64,000 bases of DNA, from contig NZ_JAFA01000008.1 in the NCBI RefSeq assembly GCF_000519185.1, forward strand, positions 1-64,000, read 5' to 3'. This DNA is from Paraburkholderia nodosa DSM 21604 (GTDB lineage: Bacteria > Pseudomonadota > Gammaproteobacteria > Burkholderiales > Burkholderiaceae). Position numbers and translations under genes: made by a program. Positions 8,969 through 17,565 of the stretch are shown in pieces. The first letter of the stretch is position 1. Each line of letters begins with the position of its first letter. The notes under the pieces were generated by a model. The model was not told the DNA's origin. It worked only from the letters and a program-made list of their open reading frames with translations, and searched no databases.

Positions 8969-9082
8969 CTTGCTCCCATCGCGACGCCCCTTTGCTCCTC
9001 ATTGCCGGCTTTCGAAGCGCCCGAGTTCCCGATCATAGCGCCAGGCGCCGCCCCTGCGCTCAAGTCGCCGTGTTACACGCCG

Positions 9083-9108
9083 TAAACAAGTTCAGAAAGC
9101 CCGGCGAT
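9083..9108 (+). promoter_or_regulatory. Possible sigma-28 (FliA) promoter of the chemotaxis receptor
   Basis: TAAA (9083-9086) and GGCGAT (9103-9108), 16 bp apart, resemble the FliA consensus TAAA-N15-GCCGATAA with one extra spacer base and partial -10 match. It lies 117 bp upstream of a methyl-accepting chemotaxis gene, a usual FliA target. The match is imperfect. Confidence 0.35.
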
Positions 9109-9160
9109 CGGACCTACCGACGACCGGGCACGCAGCCTTTCCGCAGTTGTCCGCACCGGG

Positions 9161-9210
9161 CAGCTTTGCATGGGATGGCGCGAGGCGCTAAAGCGCCAGG
9201 CGCCATCGAC
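9161..9210 (+). repeat. Interspersed hairpin repeat (single copy) before the MCP gene
   Basis: CAGCTTTGCATGGG (9161-9174) is followed by a long hairpin: 7-bp outer stem (9175-9181/9200-9206), a 2x2 internal loop, a 6-bp inner stem (9184-9189/9192-9197), then CGAC. The same leading box and architecture recur three times in tandem at 47.6-47.75 kb with different outer-stem bases. It sits immediately before the GGAG ribosome binding site of the chemotaxis receptor. Confidence 0.7.
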
Positions 9211-9224
9211 AAAGGAGACACCCG

Positions 9225-10646
9225 ATGACACGTTTGCGTTTGCTGGGTCTGCGCGGCCGCCGCCGCGCGGGAAAATCCGCCGGCGTCGTCGTCGACATTG
9301 CCACACACGCCGGCAGGCTCGGTATCGAGATCTGCGACGTGGCGGGCCATGTCGACGAAGTCGCCGCGCGCGTGCAGCGTCAGACCGACGTGTGCCACGC
9401 CCTGCGCGAGTCCGCGGCTCACACCCTCGCCGGCAACCACCAGATCGCCACGGCCGCTCGCGCCATGCGCACGCTGAGCACCGGCACCGCCGCCACTGTG
9501 CAGCAGTCGCAGCAGACCATCGAGGCGTCGCTTGCCGACATTCACGGTCTCGTGGAGAGCGTCACCGTCATCGAGACGCAGATCCGGGCGCTCAAAAGCG
9601 CGCTCGCGCATGTCTCGAAGGTCTCCGAGGAAATTTCCCTGATCGCGCGGCAAACCCAGCTTCTCGCGCTCAACGCGGCCATCGAAGCGGCGCGCGCGGG
9701 CGAGTCCGGCAAGAGCTTCGCCGTGGTCGCGGCCGAGGTGAAGAACCTCTCCGCCAAGACTGCGCAGGCCACCGGCCAGATCGAGAAAACCCTCGGCCAA
9801 CTCACGCAGCAGACCGAGCAGCTCATTGCCGAGGGCACCGCCAACACCGAACGCGCGCATCGCGTGCGCGAGGGCACGCACACGATCGGCGAGGCCGTGC
9901 ACAGCACCGGCCAGGCGATCATGCAGCTCGACGAGCACGCCGGCCAGATCGCCCAGCTCACGGGCGAGATCGAGACGAAGTGCGATGGGCTCGAAAGCCA
10001 GGTGGGCGAAATGGTCGCGGGCGTCGAGGATTCGGGTCGCAACTTCGTGCAAGCGAAGGATCAGCTCGGCAAGCTGCTCGAGGTCTCGGAAACGCTGATC
10101 GAACTTTCCGCCGCAACCGGTGTAGAAACCGACGACACCCGCTTCATCGAGACGGTGCAGCGCGCCGCAGCCCAGGTGAGCAAGCTGTTCGAAGGCGCGC
10201 TCGCGCGTGGCGAGATCGGCGAAGCGGATCTGTTCGATGGCGTCTACGCGCCAGTGCCGAACACGAACCCGCAGCAGCATATGACGCGCTTCACCGCCTT
10301 CACCGACCGGGTGTTGCCCCCGGTCCTCGAACCGCTGCTGACGTTCGACGAACGCGTTGCCTTCTGCGTAGCGATCGATCCGCGCGGCTACATACCGACC
10401 CACAATCGCAAGTTCTCACATCCGCAGGGCGCCGACCCGGTGTGGAACGCCGCGAACTGCCGCAATCATCGAATTTTCAACGACCGCGCGGGCCGCGCCG
10501 CCGGTTCGCACACCAAGCCCTTCCTGCTGCAAACCTACCGTCGCGATATGGGCGGCGGCACGTTCGTGATGATGAAGGACGCCTCCGCGCCGATCTTCGT
10601 GAACGGGCGGCATTGGGGCGGGTTTCGGATGGGCTACCGGCTGTAA
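9225..10646 (+). CDS. Cytoplasmic methyl-accepting chemotaxis protein, C-terminal sensor
   Basis: A 473-residue receptor without any membrane segment or signal peptide. The N-terminal half is a long coiled coil containing the conserved MCP hairpin tip ([24 protein letters not shown], near residues 141-165, given here only to locate it), which contacts CheA/CheW. The last 150 residues (ending [14 protein letters not shown]) look like a globular cache/PAS-like sensor with conserved His, Tyr and Arg. Signalling domain first and sensor last reverses the usual order and marks a soluble receptor sensing an internal cue. No other chemotaxis gene lies in the window. A GGAG ribosome binding site precedes the ATG. 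Confidence 0.88.
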   Translation: MTRLRLLGLRGRRRAGKSAGVVVDIATHAGRLGIEICDVAGHVDEVAARVQRQTDVCHALRESAAHTLAGNHQIATAARAMRTLSTGTAATVQQSQQTIEASLADIHGLVESVTVIETQIRALKSALAHVSKVSEEISLIARQTQLLALNAAIEAARAGESGKSFAVVAAEVKNLSAKTAQATGQIEKTLGQLTQQTEQLIAEGTANTERAHRVREGTHTIGEAVHSTGQAIMQLDEHAGQIAQLTGEIETKCDGLESQVGEMVAGVEDSGRNFVQAKDQLGKLLEVSETLIELSAATGVETDDTRFIETVQRAAAQVSKLFEGALARGEIGEADLFDGVYAPVPNTNPQQHMTRFTAFTDRVLPPVLEPLLTFDERVAFCVAIDPRGYIPTHNRKFSHPQGADPVWNAANCRNHRIFNDRAGRAAGSHTKPFLLQTYRRDMGGGTFVMMKDASAPIFVNGRHWGGFRMGYRL

Positions 10647-10666
10647 GGACTGCGCCGCAACAAGCA

Positions 10667-10705
10667 AACGGCGCGCGGACATGACTGTCCGTGCGCCGTT
10701 TTTTT
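10667..10705. terminator. Bidirectional terminator between MCP gene and potI
   Basis: A 15-bp stem with one G-U-type mismatch (10667-10681 with 10686-10700) is followed by T7 on the plus strand. The opposite strand also ends in a T-rich stretch, so it can serve both convergent transcripts. Confidence 0.85.
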
Positions 10706-10731
10706 GCATGCGCTTCGAAGCGCGGCGGCGC

Positions 10732-11550
10732 TCAGACCGCCATCGCCATGCGCTTGCGCTCTGCGCGCTGCATGAAGTAGTTGCCGGCGATCACGCCCAC
10801 CGTGACGACCGCGATGAAGAGCGTGGCGAGCGCGTTCATCTCCGGGTTCAGGCCAAGGCGCACGCGCGAGAACACCACGAGCGGCAACGTGGTCGAGCCC
10901 GGGCCCGAAAGGAACGCCGAGAGCACCAGATCGTCGATCGACAGGGTGAACGACAGCAGCCAGCCCGCGGCAAGCGCCTGCGAGATGAGCGGCAGCGTGA
11001 TCTGGAAGAACACCTTGAACGGCGTTGCGCCAAGGTCCAGCGCCGCTTCCTCGAGCGACGGGTTCAGCTCGCGCACGCGCGATTGCACGATGATGGCGAC
11101 GTACGAAATGCACAGCATGACGTGGCCGATCCAGATCGTGAACACGCCGCGGCCCGCGGGCCAGCCGATCAGCTTGCCCATTTCCACGAAGAGCAGCAGC
11201 AGCGAAATGCCCTGGATCACTTCGGGAATCACGAGCGGCGCGTTGATCATGCCCGAGAAGAGCGTGAAGCCGCGAAAGCGCCCCATGCGCGCAAGCACGA
11301 AGCCCGCCCACGTGCCGATGAATACCGAGGCGAACGCCGTCATCAGCGCGATGCGCAGCGAGAGCCACGCGGCGGTGATCAGCTCGTCGTCGGTGATGAG
11401 CGCCTGATACCAGCGCGTGGAAAAGCGCGTCCACACCGTCACGAGTTGCGACTCGTTGAACGAGTAGACGATCAGGCTCAGGATCGGAATATAGAGGAAC
11501 GCGAAGCCGAGGCCGAGCGCGATGAACTGCAGAAGGCGATTCGGTTTCAT
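10732..11550 (-). CDS. potI: Putrescine ABC transporter permease PotI
   Basis: A 272-residue inner-membrane permease with about six membrane helices and the BPD-transport EAA loop (EEAALDLGATPFKVFFQITLP), which docks on the ATPase. It pairs with PotH to form the channel of the PotFGHI putrescine/polyamine importer. The start MKPNRLLQF at 11550 is favoured over a longer frame because it overlaps the potH stop by 4 bp (ATGA coupling). It is the last gene of the potFGHI operon, followed by a terminator. Confidence 0.93.
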   Translation of the reverse strand: MKPNRLLQFIALGLGFAFLYIPILSLIVYSFNESQLVTVWTRFSTRWYQALITDDELITAAWLSLRIALMTAFASVFIGTWAGFVLARMGRFRGFTLFSGMINAPLVIPEVIQGISLLLLFVEMGKLIGWPAGRGVFTIWIGHVMLCISYVAIIVQSRVRELNPSLEEAALDLGATPFKVFFQITLPLISQALAAGWLLSFTLSIDDLVLSAFLSGPGSTTLPLVVFSRVRLGLNPEMNALATLFIAVVTVGVIAGNYFMQRAERKRMAMAV

Positions 11551-12482
11551 TTGCCGCGGCCCTCCAGTTCCTTCGCCTGGTAGTGCTGGAACAGCGCCAT
11601 CGGCACGAGCAGCAGGAGCACCATCGCGCAGGTCACCGCGGAGGCCATCGGCCAGTCGGCATTGTCGAAGAACTCGTTCCACATGACGCGGCCGATCATC
11701 AGCGTGTTCGCGCCGCCGAGCAGCTCAGGAATTACGTACTCGCCCACCGCCGGAATGAACACGAGCAGGCAGCCGGCGATGATGCCGTTCTTCGAGAGCG
11801 GCAGCGTGATCTCCACGAACGCGCGCCACGGCTTCGCGCCGAGGTCGTAGGCGGCTTCGAGCAGCGTGAGGTCCATCTTCACGAGGTGCGCGTAGAGCGG
11901 CATCACGAGAAACGGCAGATACGAATACACCATGCCGATATAGACCGCCGTGTTCGTGTGATAAAGCTCGATGGGCGAATGAATGATGCCGATCGACATC
12001 AGGAAATTGTTCAGCAGTCCGTTGTTCTTCAGGATGCCGATCCATGCGTACACGCGGATCAGGAACGACGTCCAGAACGGCAGCATCACGGCCATCATGA
12101 GGATATTGCGCGAGGCCGGATTCGAGCGCGCAATGTAATACGCCATCGGATAGCCGATGATGAGGCATAGCAGCGTCGAAATCGCCGCCACCACGACCGA
12201 ATTCACGTAGGTCGCAAAATACAGGCTGTCCTGGAACAGGAACGCGTAGTGCGAAAAGTCGAGCGCGATATGCCAGACGCCATCCGCGAACGACGTCAGC
12301 TCCGTGTACGGCGGAATGCCGAGCTGCTGGTCGGCGAAGCTGATCTTCACCACCAGGATGAACGGCACGAGGAAGAACAGCAGCAGCCAGATGAACGGGC
12401 CCGCCACGACAGCCGTGCGCCCGGTCAGGTTGAAGCGCTTCGCCGGCCAGTTCAGGATGTTGCGCACAGTCGTCGCGCTCAT
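11547..12482 (-). CDS. potH: Putrescine ABC transporter permease PotH
   Basis: A 311-residue polyamine permease with a cytoplasmic N-terminus, about six membrane helices, and the EAA motif LEAAYDLGAKPWRAFVEITL near residue 215. It forms the heterodimeric channel with PotI. Four-base overlaps with potG upstream and potI downstream indicate tight translational coupling. Confidence 0.94.
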   Translation of the reverse strand: MSATTVRNILNWPAKRFNLTGRTAVVAGPFIWLLLFFLVPFILVVKISFADQQLGIPPYTELTSFADGVWHIALDFSHYAFLFQDSLYFATYVNSVVVAAISTLLCLIIGYPMAYYIARSNPASRNILMMAVMLPFWTSFLIRVYAWIGILKNNGLLNNFLMSIGIIHSPIELYHTNTAVYIGMVYSYLPFLVMPLYAHLVKMDLTLLEAAYDLGAKPWRAFVEITLPLSKNGIIAGCLLVFIPAVGEYVIPELLGGANTLMIGRVMWNEFFDNADWPMASAVTCAMVLLLLVPMALFQHYQAKELEGRGK

Positions 12483-13639
12483 GACGTCAGCACCACACCG
12501 GCCGAAGCGCTCCAGCGCACGTAGACTTCGTCATCCCAGGTGGGCGAGTCGATCTCGGAGAGCGCGAGGCTCGACATGTTCGCGATCACCGTCTTGCCCG
12601 AATCGAGCTTGACGTGATACAGCGAGTAGCCGCCCATGTAGGCGATGTTCTTGACGACGCCCTTGCCCCAGTTGAACACGCCCTCGGGCGGCTTGCGCGT
12701 GAGCGCGATACGCTCCGGTCGCACCGAGATCGTCACGGGCATGCCGAGCGGCCCGGTGATGCCGTGGTTCACGTAGAGACGTACCGGCAGCTCGGCGCAC
12801 TCGACGAACACGTGGTCGGGTTCGTCCTCGACCACATTGCCGTCGAAGAGATTGGTCGAGCCAATGAATTCCGCCGAAAAGCGGCTGTTCGGGAACTCGT
12901 AGACCTGGTTGGGCGTGCCGAGCTGGACAATCTCGCCTTCGCTCATCACCGCGAGGCGCCCCGCCATCGTCATCGCTTCTTCCTGGTCGTGCGTGACCAT
13001 GATGCAGGTAACGCCGACCTTGTCGAGAATGTTGACGAGTTCGATTTGCGTGCGCTGGCGAATCTGCTTGTCGAGCGCCGACATCGGCTCGTCGAGCAGT
13101 AGGAGCTTCGGGCGCTTCACTAGCGAGCGCGCGAGCGCCACGCGCTGCTGCTGGCCGCCCGAAAGCTGGTGCGGCTTGCGCCTGGCGAAGCGCGTCATCT
13201 GCACGAGTTCGAGCGCATTGGCCACGCGATCCTTGAGTTCGCTCTTCTTCACGCCTTCCTGGCGCAGCCCGAAGCCCACGTTCGCCTCCACCGTCATGTG
13301 CGGAAAGAGCGCGTACGACTGGAACATCATGTTGACCGGGCGGCGGTACGGTGGCATCGAAGCGAGGTCCTCGCCGTCGATCAGGATCTTGCCCGACGTC
13401 ACGGTTTCGAGACCCGCGAGCATGCGCAGCAAGGTGGACTTGCCGCAGCCCGAGCTGCCGAGCAGCGCGAACAACTCGCCCTTATTCACCGACAGATTGA
13501 CGCCCTTGACGGCTGTCGTCTCGCCGAACTTCTTGACGACATCGACGATCTGCACGAAGTTGTCCGCGGCCAAATCTGCCGCGGTGAAGCCCGAAGGCAG
13601 CGAACCGGCGGATGCCGGCGCGCTCGACTGGTCACTCAT
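12479..13639 (-). CDS. potG: Putrescine ABC transporter ATPase PotG
   Basis: A 386-residue ATPase of the CUT1/polyamine class. Walker A GSSGCGKST, signature LSGGQQQRVALARSL, Walker B LLLLDEPMSALD and the switch His (VTHDQ) are intact. The C-terminal 110 residues form the OB-like TOBE regulatory domain. It couples ATP hydrolysis to putrescine import by PotH/PotI. A 123-bp gap with a hairpin separates it from potF, while potH overlaps it. Confidence 0.94.
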   Translation of the reverse strand: MSDQSSAPASAGSLPSGFTAADLAADNFVQIVDVVKKFGETTAVKGVNLSVNKGELFALLGSSGCGKSTLLRMLAGLETVTSGKILIDGEDLASMPPYRRPVNMMFQSYALFPHMTVEANVGFGLRQEGVKKSELKDRVANALELVQMTRFARRKPHQLSGGQQQRVALARSLVKRPKLLLLDEPMSALDKQIRQRTQIELVNILDKVGVTCIMVTHDQEEAMTMAGRLAVMSEGEIVQLGTPNQVYEFPNSRFSAEFIGSTNLFDGNVVEDEPDHVFVECAELPVRLYVNHGITGPLGMPVTISVRPERIALTRKPPEGVFNWGKGVVKNIAYMGGYSLYHVKLDSGKTVIANMSSLALSEIDSPTWDDEVYVRWSASAGVVLTS

Positions 13640-13691
13640 GATTCTCTCTGCCCTGCCTGTTTCTGCGTGAATGCTGGACGGGGTTGACGAA

Positions 13692-13719
13692 CAAAGCCCC
13701 CGGCATCGTGCCGAGGGCT
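13692..13719 (-). terminator. Attenuating hairpin between potF and potG
   Basis: An 11-bp stem with one mismatch and a 3-nt loop is followed on the minus strand by a weak T-containing tail (CTTTGTT). Such partial terminators after binding-protein genes often let potF be made in excess over the membrane components; that role is inferred. Confidence 0.55.
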
Positions 13720-13762
13720 CGGGGTAAAACGGGATCGAATTTCAACCGCGGCTGCGACCGGG

Positions 13763-14863
13763 TCAGCGGCCCGACTTGAACTCGGTCCACAGACGCGTCT
13801 GCAGGCGCTGGATCTCAGGCGGCAGCGGCTTGAGCAGGAACAGCGTCTTCAGGACCTCGGGCGGCGGGTACACGGCCGGGTCGTTGGCGATGTCCTTGTC
13901 CACATACTTGCGCGCTTCCGCGTTTGCGCTCGGGTAGTAGACCGCATTCGTGATCGCTGCGTGGACCTGCGGCGTCTCGATGTAGTTGATCCACTCTTGC
14001 GCGGCTTCCTTGTGCTGCGCATCCTTCGGGATGGTCATCACGTCAAACCAGATCGGCGCGCCGCCCTTCGGGATGTAGTACTCAATCTTGTAGGGCTTCT
14101 TCGCGTCGATGGCGCGATGCTTGGCGATCACGACGTCGCCCGACCAGCCGTATGCGAAGCAGATGTCGCCGCCCACGAGGTCGTTGATGTAGCCCGACGA
14201 GTTGAACTGCGTGATGTACGGGCGGATCTTCTTCATCATCGCGAGCGCGGCGCGATAGTCGTCCGGATTCGTCGAAAGCGGATCCTTGCCGATGTAGTGC
14301 AGCGCGGCCGCGAACATCTGGTCCGGCGCGTCGAGCACGGACACGCCGCAGGCCTTCAGCTTCGAGATGTTCTCGGGCTTGAAGAGGATGTCCCAGTTGT
14401 CGAGCGGCACGTTCTTGCCGAGGATCTGCTGCGCCTTCGTGACGTTATAGGCGAGACCCGTCGTGCCGTACGCCCAGGGCACCGCGAACTTGTTGCCCGG
14501 ATCCGCGCCGGCGACGAGCGCCATCAACTGCGGATCGAGGTACTTGAGGTTGGGGATCTTCGACTTGTCGAGCGGCGCGAAAATGCCGGCGGCGATCTGC
14601 TTGCCCGCGTAATTGCTGGTCGGCACCACGATGTCGTAGCCCGAGTTGCCAGCGAGCAGCTTGGCCTGGAGCGTGTCGTCGCTGTCGTAGTTGTCGTACT
14701 TGACCTGAATGCCGGTCTGCTTGGTGAAGTTCGGAATCGTGTCCTTGGCGATGTAATCGGACCAGTTGTACACGTTCAGCTGCGTGTCCTTCGCCACCGA
14801 CGTCATCCACGGCGCCGCGCACAATGCGAGCGCGGCCAGTTGCGCCACAACCCCTTTCTTCAT
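13763..14863 (-). CDS. potF: Periplasmic putrescine-binding protein PotF
   Basis: A 366-residue periplasmic solute-binding protein with a signal peptide (about 1-25, ending TSVAKD) and the polyamine-binding start LNVYNWSDYIAKDTIPNF. Conserved YGTTGLAYN and the Trp/Asp-containing W-SGDV segment also match PotF/PotD. It captures putrescine or related polyamines for PotGHI. First gene of the operon; its promoter should lie in the 466-bp region upstream. Confidence 0.93.
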   Translation of the reverse strand: MKKGVVAQLAALALCAAPWMTSVAKDTQLNVYNWSDYIAKDTIPNFTKQTGIQVKYDNYDSDDTLQAKLLAGNSGYDIVVPTSNYAGKQIAAGIFAPLDKSKIPNLKYLDPQLMALVAGADPGNKFAVPWAYGTTGLAYNVTKAQQILGKNVPLDNWDILFKPENISKLKACGVSVLDAPDQMFAAALHYIGKDPLSTNPDDYRAALAMMKKIRPYITQFNSSGYINDLVGGDICFAYGWSGDVVIAKHRAIDAKKPYKIEYYIPKGGAPIWFDVMTIPKDAQHKEAAQEWINYIETPQVHAAITNAVYYPSANAEARKYVDKDIANDPAVYPPPEVLKTLFLLKPLPPEIQRLQTRLWTEFKSGR

Positions 14864-15329
14864 CCCGTTCTCCGATCCTGACCGGCTCCGGCCGGCTGCC
14901 TGCCTCGCTTCGTGCCGTGCTGCGTGTCACCTGCGCACGACTCCCCTGACTTTCCCAGAACCTACCATCAAACCCGCCCGGCAAGAAATAAAACGCGGGC
15001 GTGTCGCGCAAACGGAACATGGGCCGTGGAAACACGGCGAGCCGCGCGCGGACGGTAAATCGCGCGCAATTTTAGCCGTTTCACGGGCCGTGTCCACAAA
15101 AAACCGCTTCAGTGGCGCATGCGCGCGACGCCCTGCTACCGGCGGGGCACAGCGGCGCCTACCACCTTGCTATCGCCTTGCAGCGGCCTCGCCGATTCAT
15201 CGCGCATCGCGCGTCGCCGCGGCTCGCCTCGCGGTGCGGGCGGCCGCCCCGCTCCGTATCGGTTAACATAGCGGCGTTTCGTACCGAAGCCGGCGCGCGC
15301 GACGCCCGGCCACGCCCCAAGGCTCTTCA
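14864..15329. other. Divergent intergenic region potF / DUF1289 gene
   Basis: 466 bp that must hold promoters for potF (minus) and the DUF1289 gene (plus). Short AT-rich patches occur near 14985 and 15095-15110, but no confident promoter pair, riboswitch or small ORF was found. Confidence 0.4.
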
Positions 15330-15533
15330 ATGGCATCCAATCTCCACGACCTCCCCGACAGCCCGTGCATCGGTGTGTGCTCGACACTCTTCGACGACGT
15401 CTGCAAAGGCTGCGGGCGCACCGCCGTGGAAGTCTCCAACTGGGTCTTTCTGAGCGATGAGGAAAAGCGCGCCGTGTGGGAGCGCATCGAGCGCGAAGGC
15501 ACCGCCATGCGCTTCCAGAAAGACCGCGCCTGA
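15330..15533 (+). CDS. DUF1289 small cysteine-rich protein
   Basis: A 67-residue protein of the DUF1289 (YdhL-like) family. The family hallmark PCIGVCxxxxDDVCKGCGRT near the N-terminus gives four Cys positioned like a metal or Fe-S ligand set, followed by a helical segment with W (SNWVFLSDEEKRAVWERI). Function is unknown; metal binding is inferred from the spacing. It converges on ompW. Confidence 0.85.
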   Translation: MASNLHDLPDSPCIGVCSTLFDDVCKGCGRTAVEVSNWVFLSDEEKRAVWERIEREGTAMRFQKDRA

Positions 15534-15540
15534 ACGCGGA

Positions 15541-15567
15541 TAAAAAAACGCCGGGCAAGCCGGCGTT
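15541..15567 (-). terminator. Intrinsic terminator of ompW
   Basis: An 8-bp perfect stem (15547-15554 with 15560-15567), a 5-nt loop, and on the minus strand a T7 tail (A run at 15542-15548). It lies 27 bp beyond the ompW stop. Confidence 0.85.
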
Positions 15568-15593
15568 CGAAAAAGCAGTGGTCAGGCGACCGA

Positions 15594-16238
15594 TCAGAAC
15601 TTCATGCCGACGCCCAGACCGACCACGAGCGGATCGATATGCAACGTGCCGAGAGACGTGCCAGCCAGCGACGCGTCGGTGTGCATCCAGATCTTCTTGA
15701 TATCCGCGTTCACGAAGATGCGCTTCGTCACCTGGAAGTCAATGCCGAACTGCAGCGCCGGACCCCAGCTGTGGTTGTCGATCGAAACCGACTGCCCGCC
15801 TGCGTGTAGACCATTGTTGTAGAACAGCGTGTAGTTGATACCCGCGCCCACGTACGGCCGCACCCTGCCCGCATTGTTGAAGTGATACTGCAGCAGCAAC
15901 GTAGGCGGCAGCACGCCCACGCCGCCGAGCGCACCGATATTCGACGTCACCTGGTTGCGCGACGTGCCGAGAATCAGCTCGACGCCGATGTTGTTGGTCG
16001 CCATGTAGGTGAAGTCGAGCTCGGGCACGATGGCGTTGTTCACGTCCGCGCCGAGCGCGCCGAGCGTACCGCTGCCGCGCGCGTCCGGCGCGATCTCGAT
16101 CGCGCGCAGACGCACCAGCCAGTCGCCCGCGTAAATGCCCGAGTCGGGAGAACCGGCCGCGCAGGCCGGCACTGCCAGGAAGGCCGCGCCCATGGTGAGC
16201 GCGGCAGTTGCTGCTGCCTTTCTAATTGCTTTATACAT
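15594..16238 (-). CDS. ompW: OmpW-family outer membrane protein
   Basis: A 214-residue protein with a signal peptide (about 1-27, ending PACA) and an eight-stranded beta-barrel pattern: GDWLVRLRAIEIAPD at the N-terminus, LPPTLLLQYHF, RPYVGAGINYTLFY and a C-terminal aromatic (GVGMKF) for BAM recognition. OmpW forms a narrow hydrophobic channel in the outer membrane and in enterics responds to oxygen through FNR. A perfect FNR box lies 72 bp upstream. Confidence 0.92.
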   Translation of the reverse strand: MYKAIRKAAATAALTMGAAFLAVPACAAGSPDSGIYAGDWLVRLRAIEIAPDARGSGTLGALGADVNNAIVPELDFTYMATNNIGVELILGTSRNQVTSNIGALGGVGVLPPTLLLQYHFNNAGRVRPYVGAGINYTLFYNNGLHAGGQSVSIDNHSWGPALQFGIDFQVTKRIFVNADIKKIWMHTDASLAGTSLGTLHIDPLVVGLGVGMKF

Positions 16239-16309
16239 CGTTAATCCCCGTGTCTGTAGGTCTAGCCTTGAAGGCCTACAAATTGTCAGAGACGGGGTCT
16301 GGCGCCGTT

Positions 16310-16323
16310 TTGATACGTATCAA
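16310..16323. promoter_or_regulatory. Perfect FNR/ANR box upstream of ompW
   Basis: TTGATACGTATCAA matches the FNR consensus TTGAT-N4-ATCAA exactly and is a perfect palindrome. It lies 72 bp upstream of the ompW ATG, overlapping the stop codon of the upstream flavoprotein gene. Oxygen-responsive control of ompW is expected from the E. coli precedent. Confidence 0.75.
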
Positions 16324-17510
16324 GCCAGTGCGAACGCTGCTCGTTGTGCGACCGCAGGTCGCGCAGCGCCGGTCAGCAGCAACTCCAGCAGGTCGCGGAC
16401 ACTGCGGATCGCATTGCCGAACGGCAACGCTTCACGGCCGCGGAAGAACAGGCCGTTCGCAACGTCGCCACGCAATGCCGCAGCGAGGCGCGTGTCGATG
16501 CAGAAGTGGCCGAACTTCTCGATGCCGTCGCGCAGCCCGCAGGCCGAAAGACATTCGAGACCGGTTGGGCATGCAAGCTTGAGCGAGCCGATCTTGGTGC
16601 GAATGCGCGACTCGTTGCGCAAGTAGCGTTCGAGCCACGGCGTTTTCACGGCGCGTGCGGGCAGGCCCGTCACGCTCACGAACTCGACGATGTCTTCAGG
16701 CTTCGCTTCGGCGAGCACGCGCTTGAACTCGGGGTGCGCGTCGCCCTCCTCGGTCACCGCGAACGGCGTGCCGACCTGCACCCCGTTCGCGCCCGCCTCG
16801 AGCCATTTGCGCACGGCCTCGTGGCTATTCACGCCGCCCGCCACGACGAGCGGCACGTCGCGCCGCGAAATGCCGAGCGTGGCATAGACGCCTTCGAGTT
16901 CCTCGAAGATCTGCGTGAAGGCGAAGCGCTCGTTGCCCATGTCGGCGATGTCGGTCACGCCGAGGTGGCCGCCCGCGTAGGCAGGATGCTCGATCACGAT
17001 GGCGTCGGGCAGGCGGCCCTTCTTCATCCACTTCTTGAGCACGAGCGCGACGCCGCGCGCGTCGGACAGGATCGGCACGAGCGCGATATCCACGCCCGCC
17101 GTAAGGTCGGGCAGATCGAGCGGCAAGCCTGCGCCCATGACAATGGCGTCGGCGCCGTGCTCACAGGCGGTGCGCACGTAGTCGGCATGGGCGTTCACCG
17201 CCTTCATGACGTTCACGGCGATCATGCCGTTGCCACCTGCAAGCTTGCGTGCCGCCGCAATTTCGCGGCCGAGCGCGATCAGGTTCGCGCGAGCGAGCGT
17301 TTCGTGCCGCGGGTCCGCGCGGCACATGTCCATGAGATCGCTGTGATGATGGCGCAGGTCGATGCTCGCGATCGTGCCGAGCGCGCCTTCACGGGCGACA
17401 CTGCCAGCAAGCCGGTGTGCCGAAATGCCGACACCCATGCCGCCCTGCACGACGGGCAGGAGTTGACGACCGCGAAGCTGGAGCGGAGCGAAGGAGTGTC
17501 CAGGAAACAT
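16320..17510 (-). CDS. Nitronate monooxygenase / FabK-like flavin oxidoreductase
   Basis: A 396-residue TIM-barrel FMN protein of the nitronate monooxygenase (2-nitropropane dioxygenase) family. Seen: VVQGGMGVGIS at the N-terminus, AIVIEHPAYAGGHLG (catalytic-type His in the GGH region), PLVVAGGVNS and GANGVQVGTPF for FMN phosphate binding. A C-terminal extension carries several Cys (LACPTGLECLSACGL), unusual for short NMOs and found in longer NAD(P)H-dependent members. Detoxification of nitronates or an enoyl reductase role are both possible. The start MFPGHS at 17510 was chosen over a 43-residue extension without a supported ribosome site. An FNR-like box lies 56 bp upstream. Confidence 0.82.
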   Translation of the reverse strand: MFPGHSFAPLQLRGRQLLPVVQGGMGVGISAHRLAGSVAREGALGTIASIDLRHHHSDLMDMCRADPRHETLARANLIALGREIAAARKLAGGNGMIAVNVMKAVNAHADYVRTACEHGADAIVMGAGLPLDLPDLTAGVDIALVPILSDARGVALVLKKWMKKGRLPDAIVIEHPAYAGGHLGVTDIADMGNERFAFTQIFEELEGVYATLGISRRDVPLVVAGGVNSHEAVRKWLEAGANGVQVGTPFAVTEEGDAHPEFKRVLAEAKPEDIVEFVSVTGLPARAVKTPWLERYLRNESRIRTKIGSLKLACPTGLECLSACGLRDGIEKFGHFCIDTRLAAALRGDVANGLFFRGREALPFGNAIRSVRDLLELLLTGAARPAVAQRAAFALA

Positions 17511-17565
17511 GTTGTGCTCTGTCGATGACAAAGCGCCTATGGTCGCGCGTACCCCACATATGACA

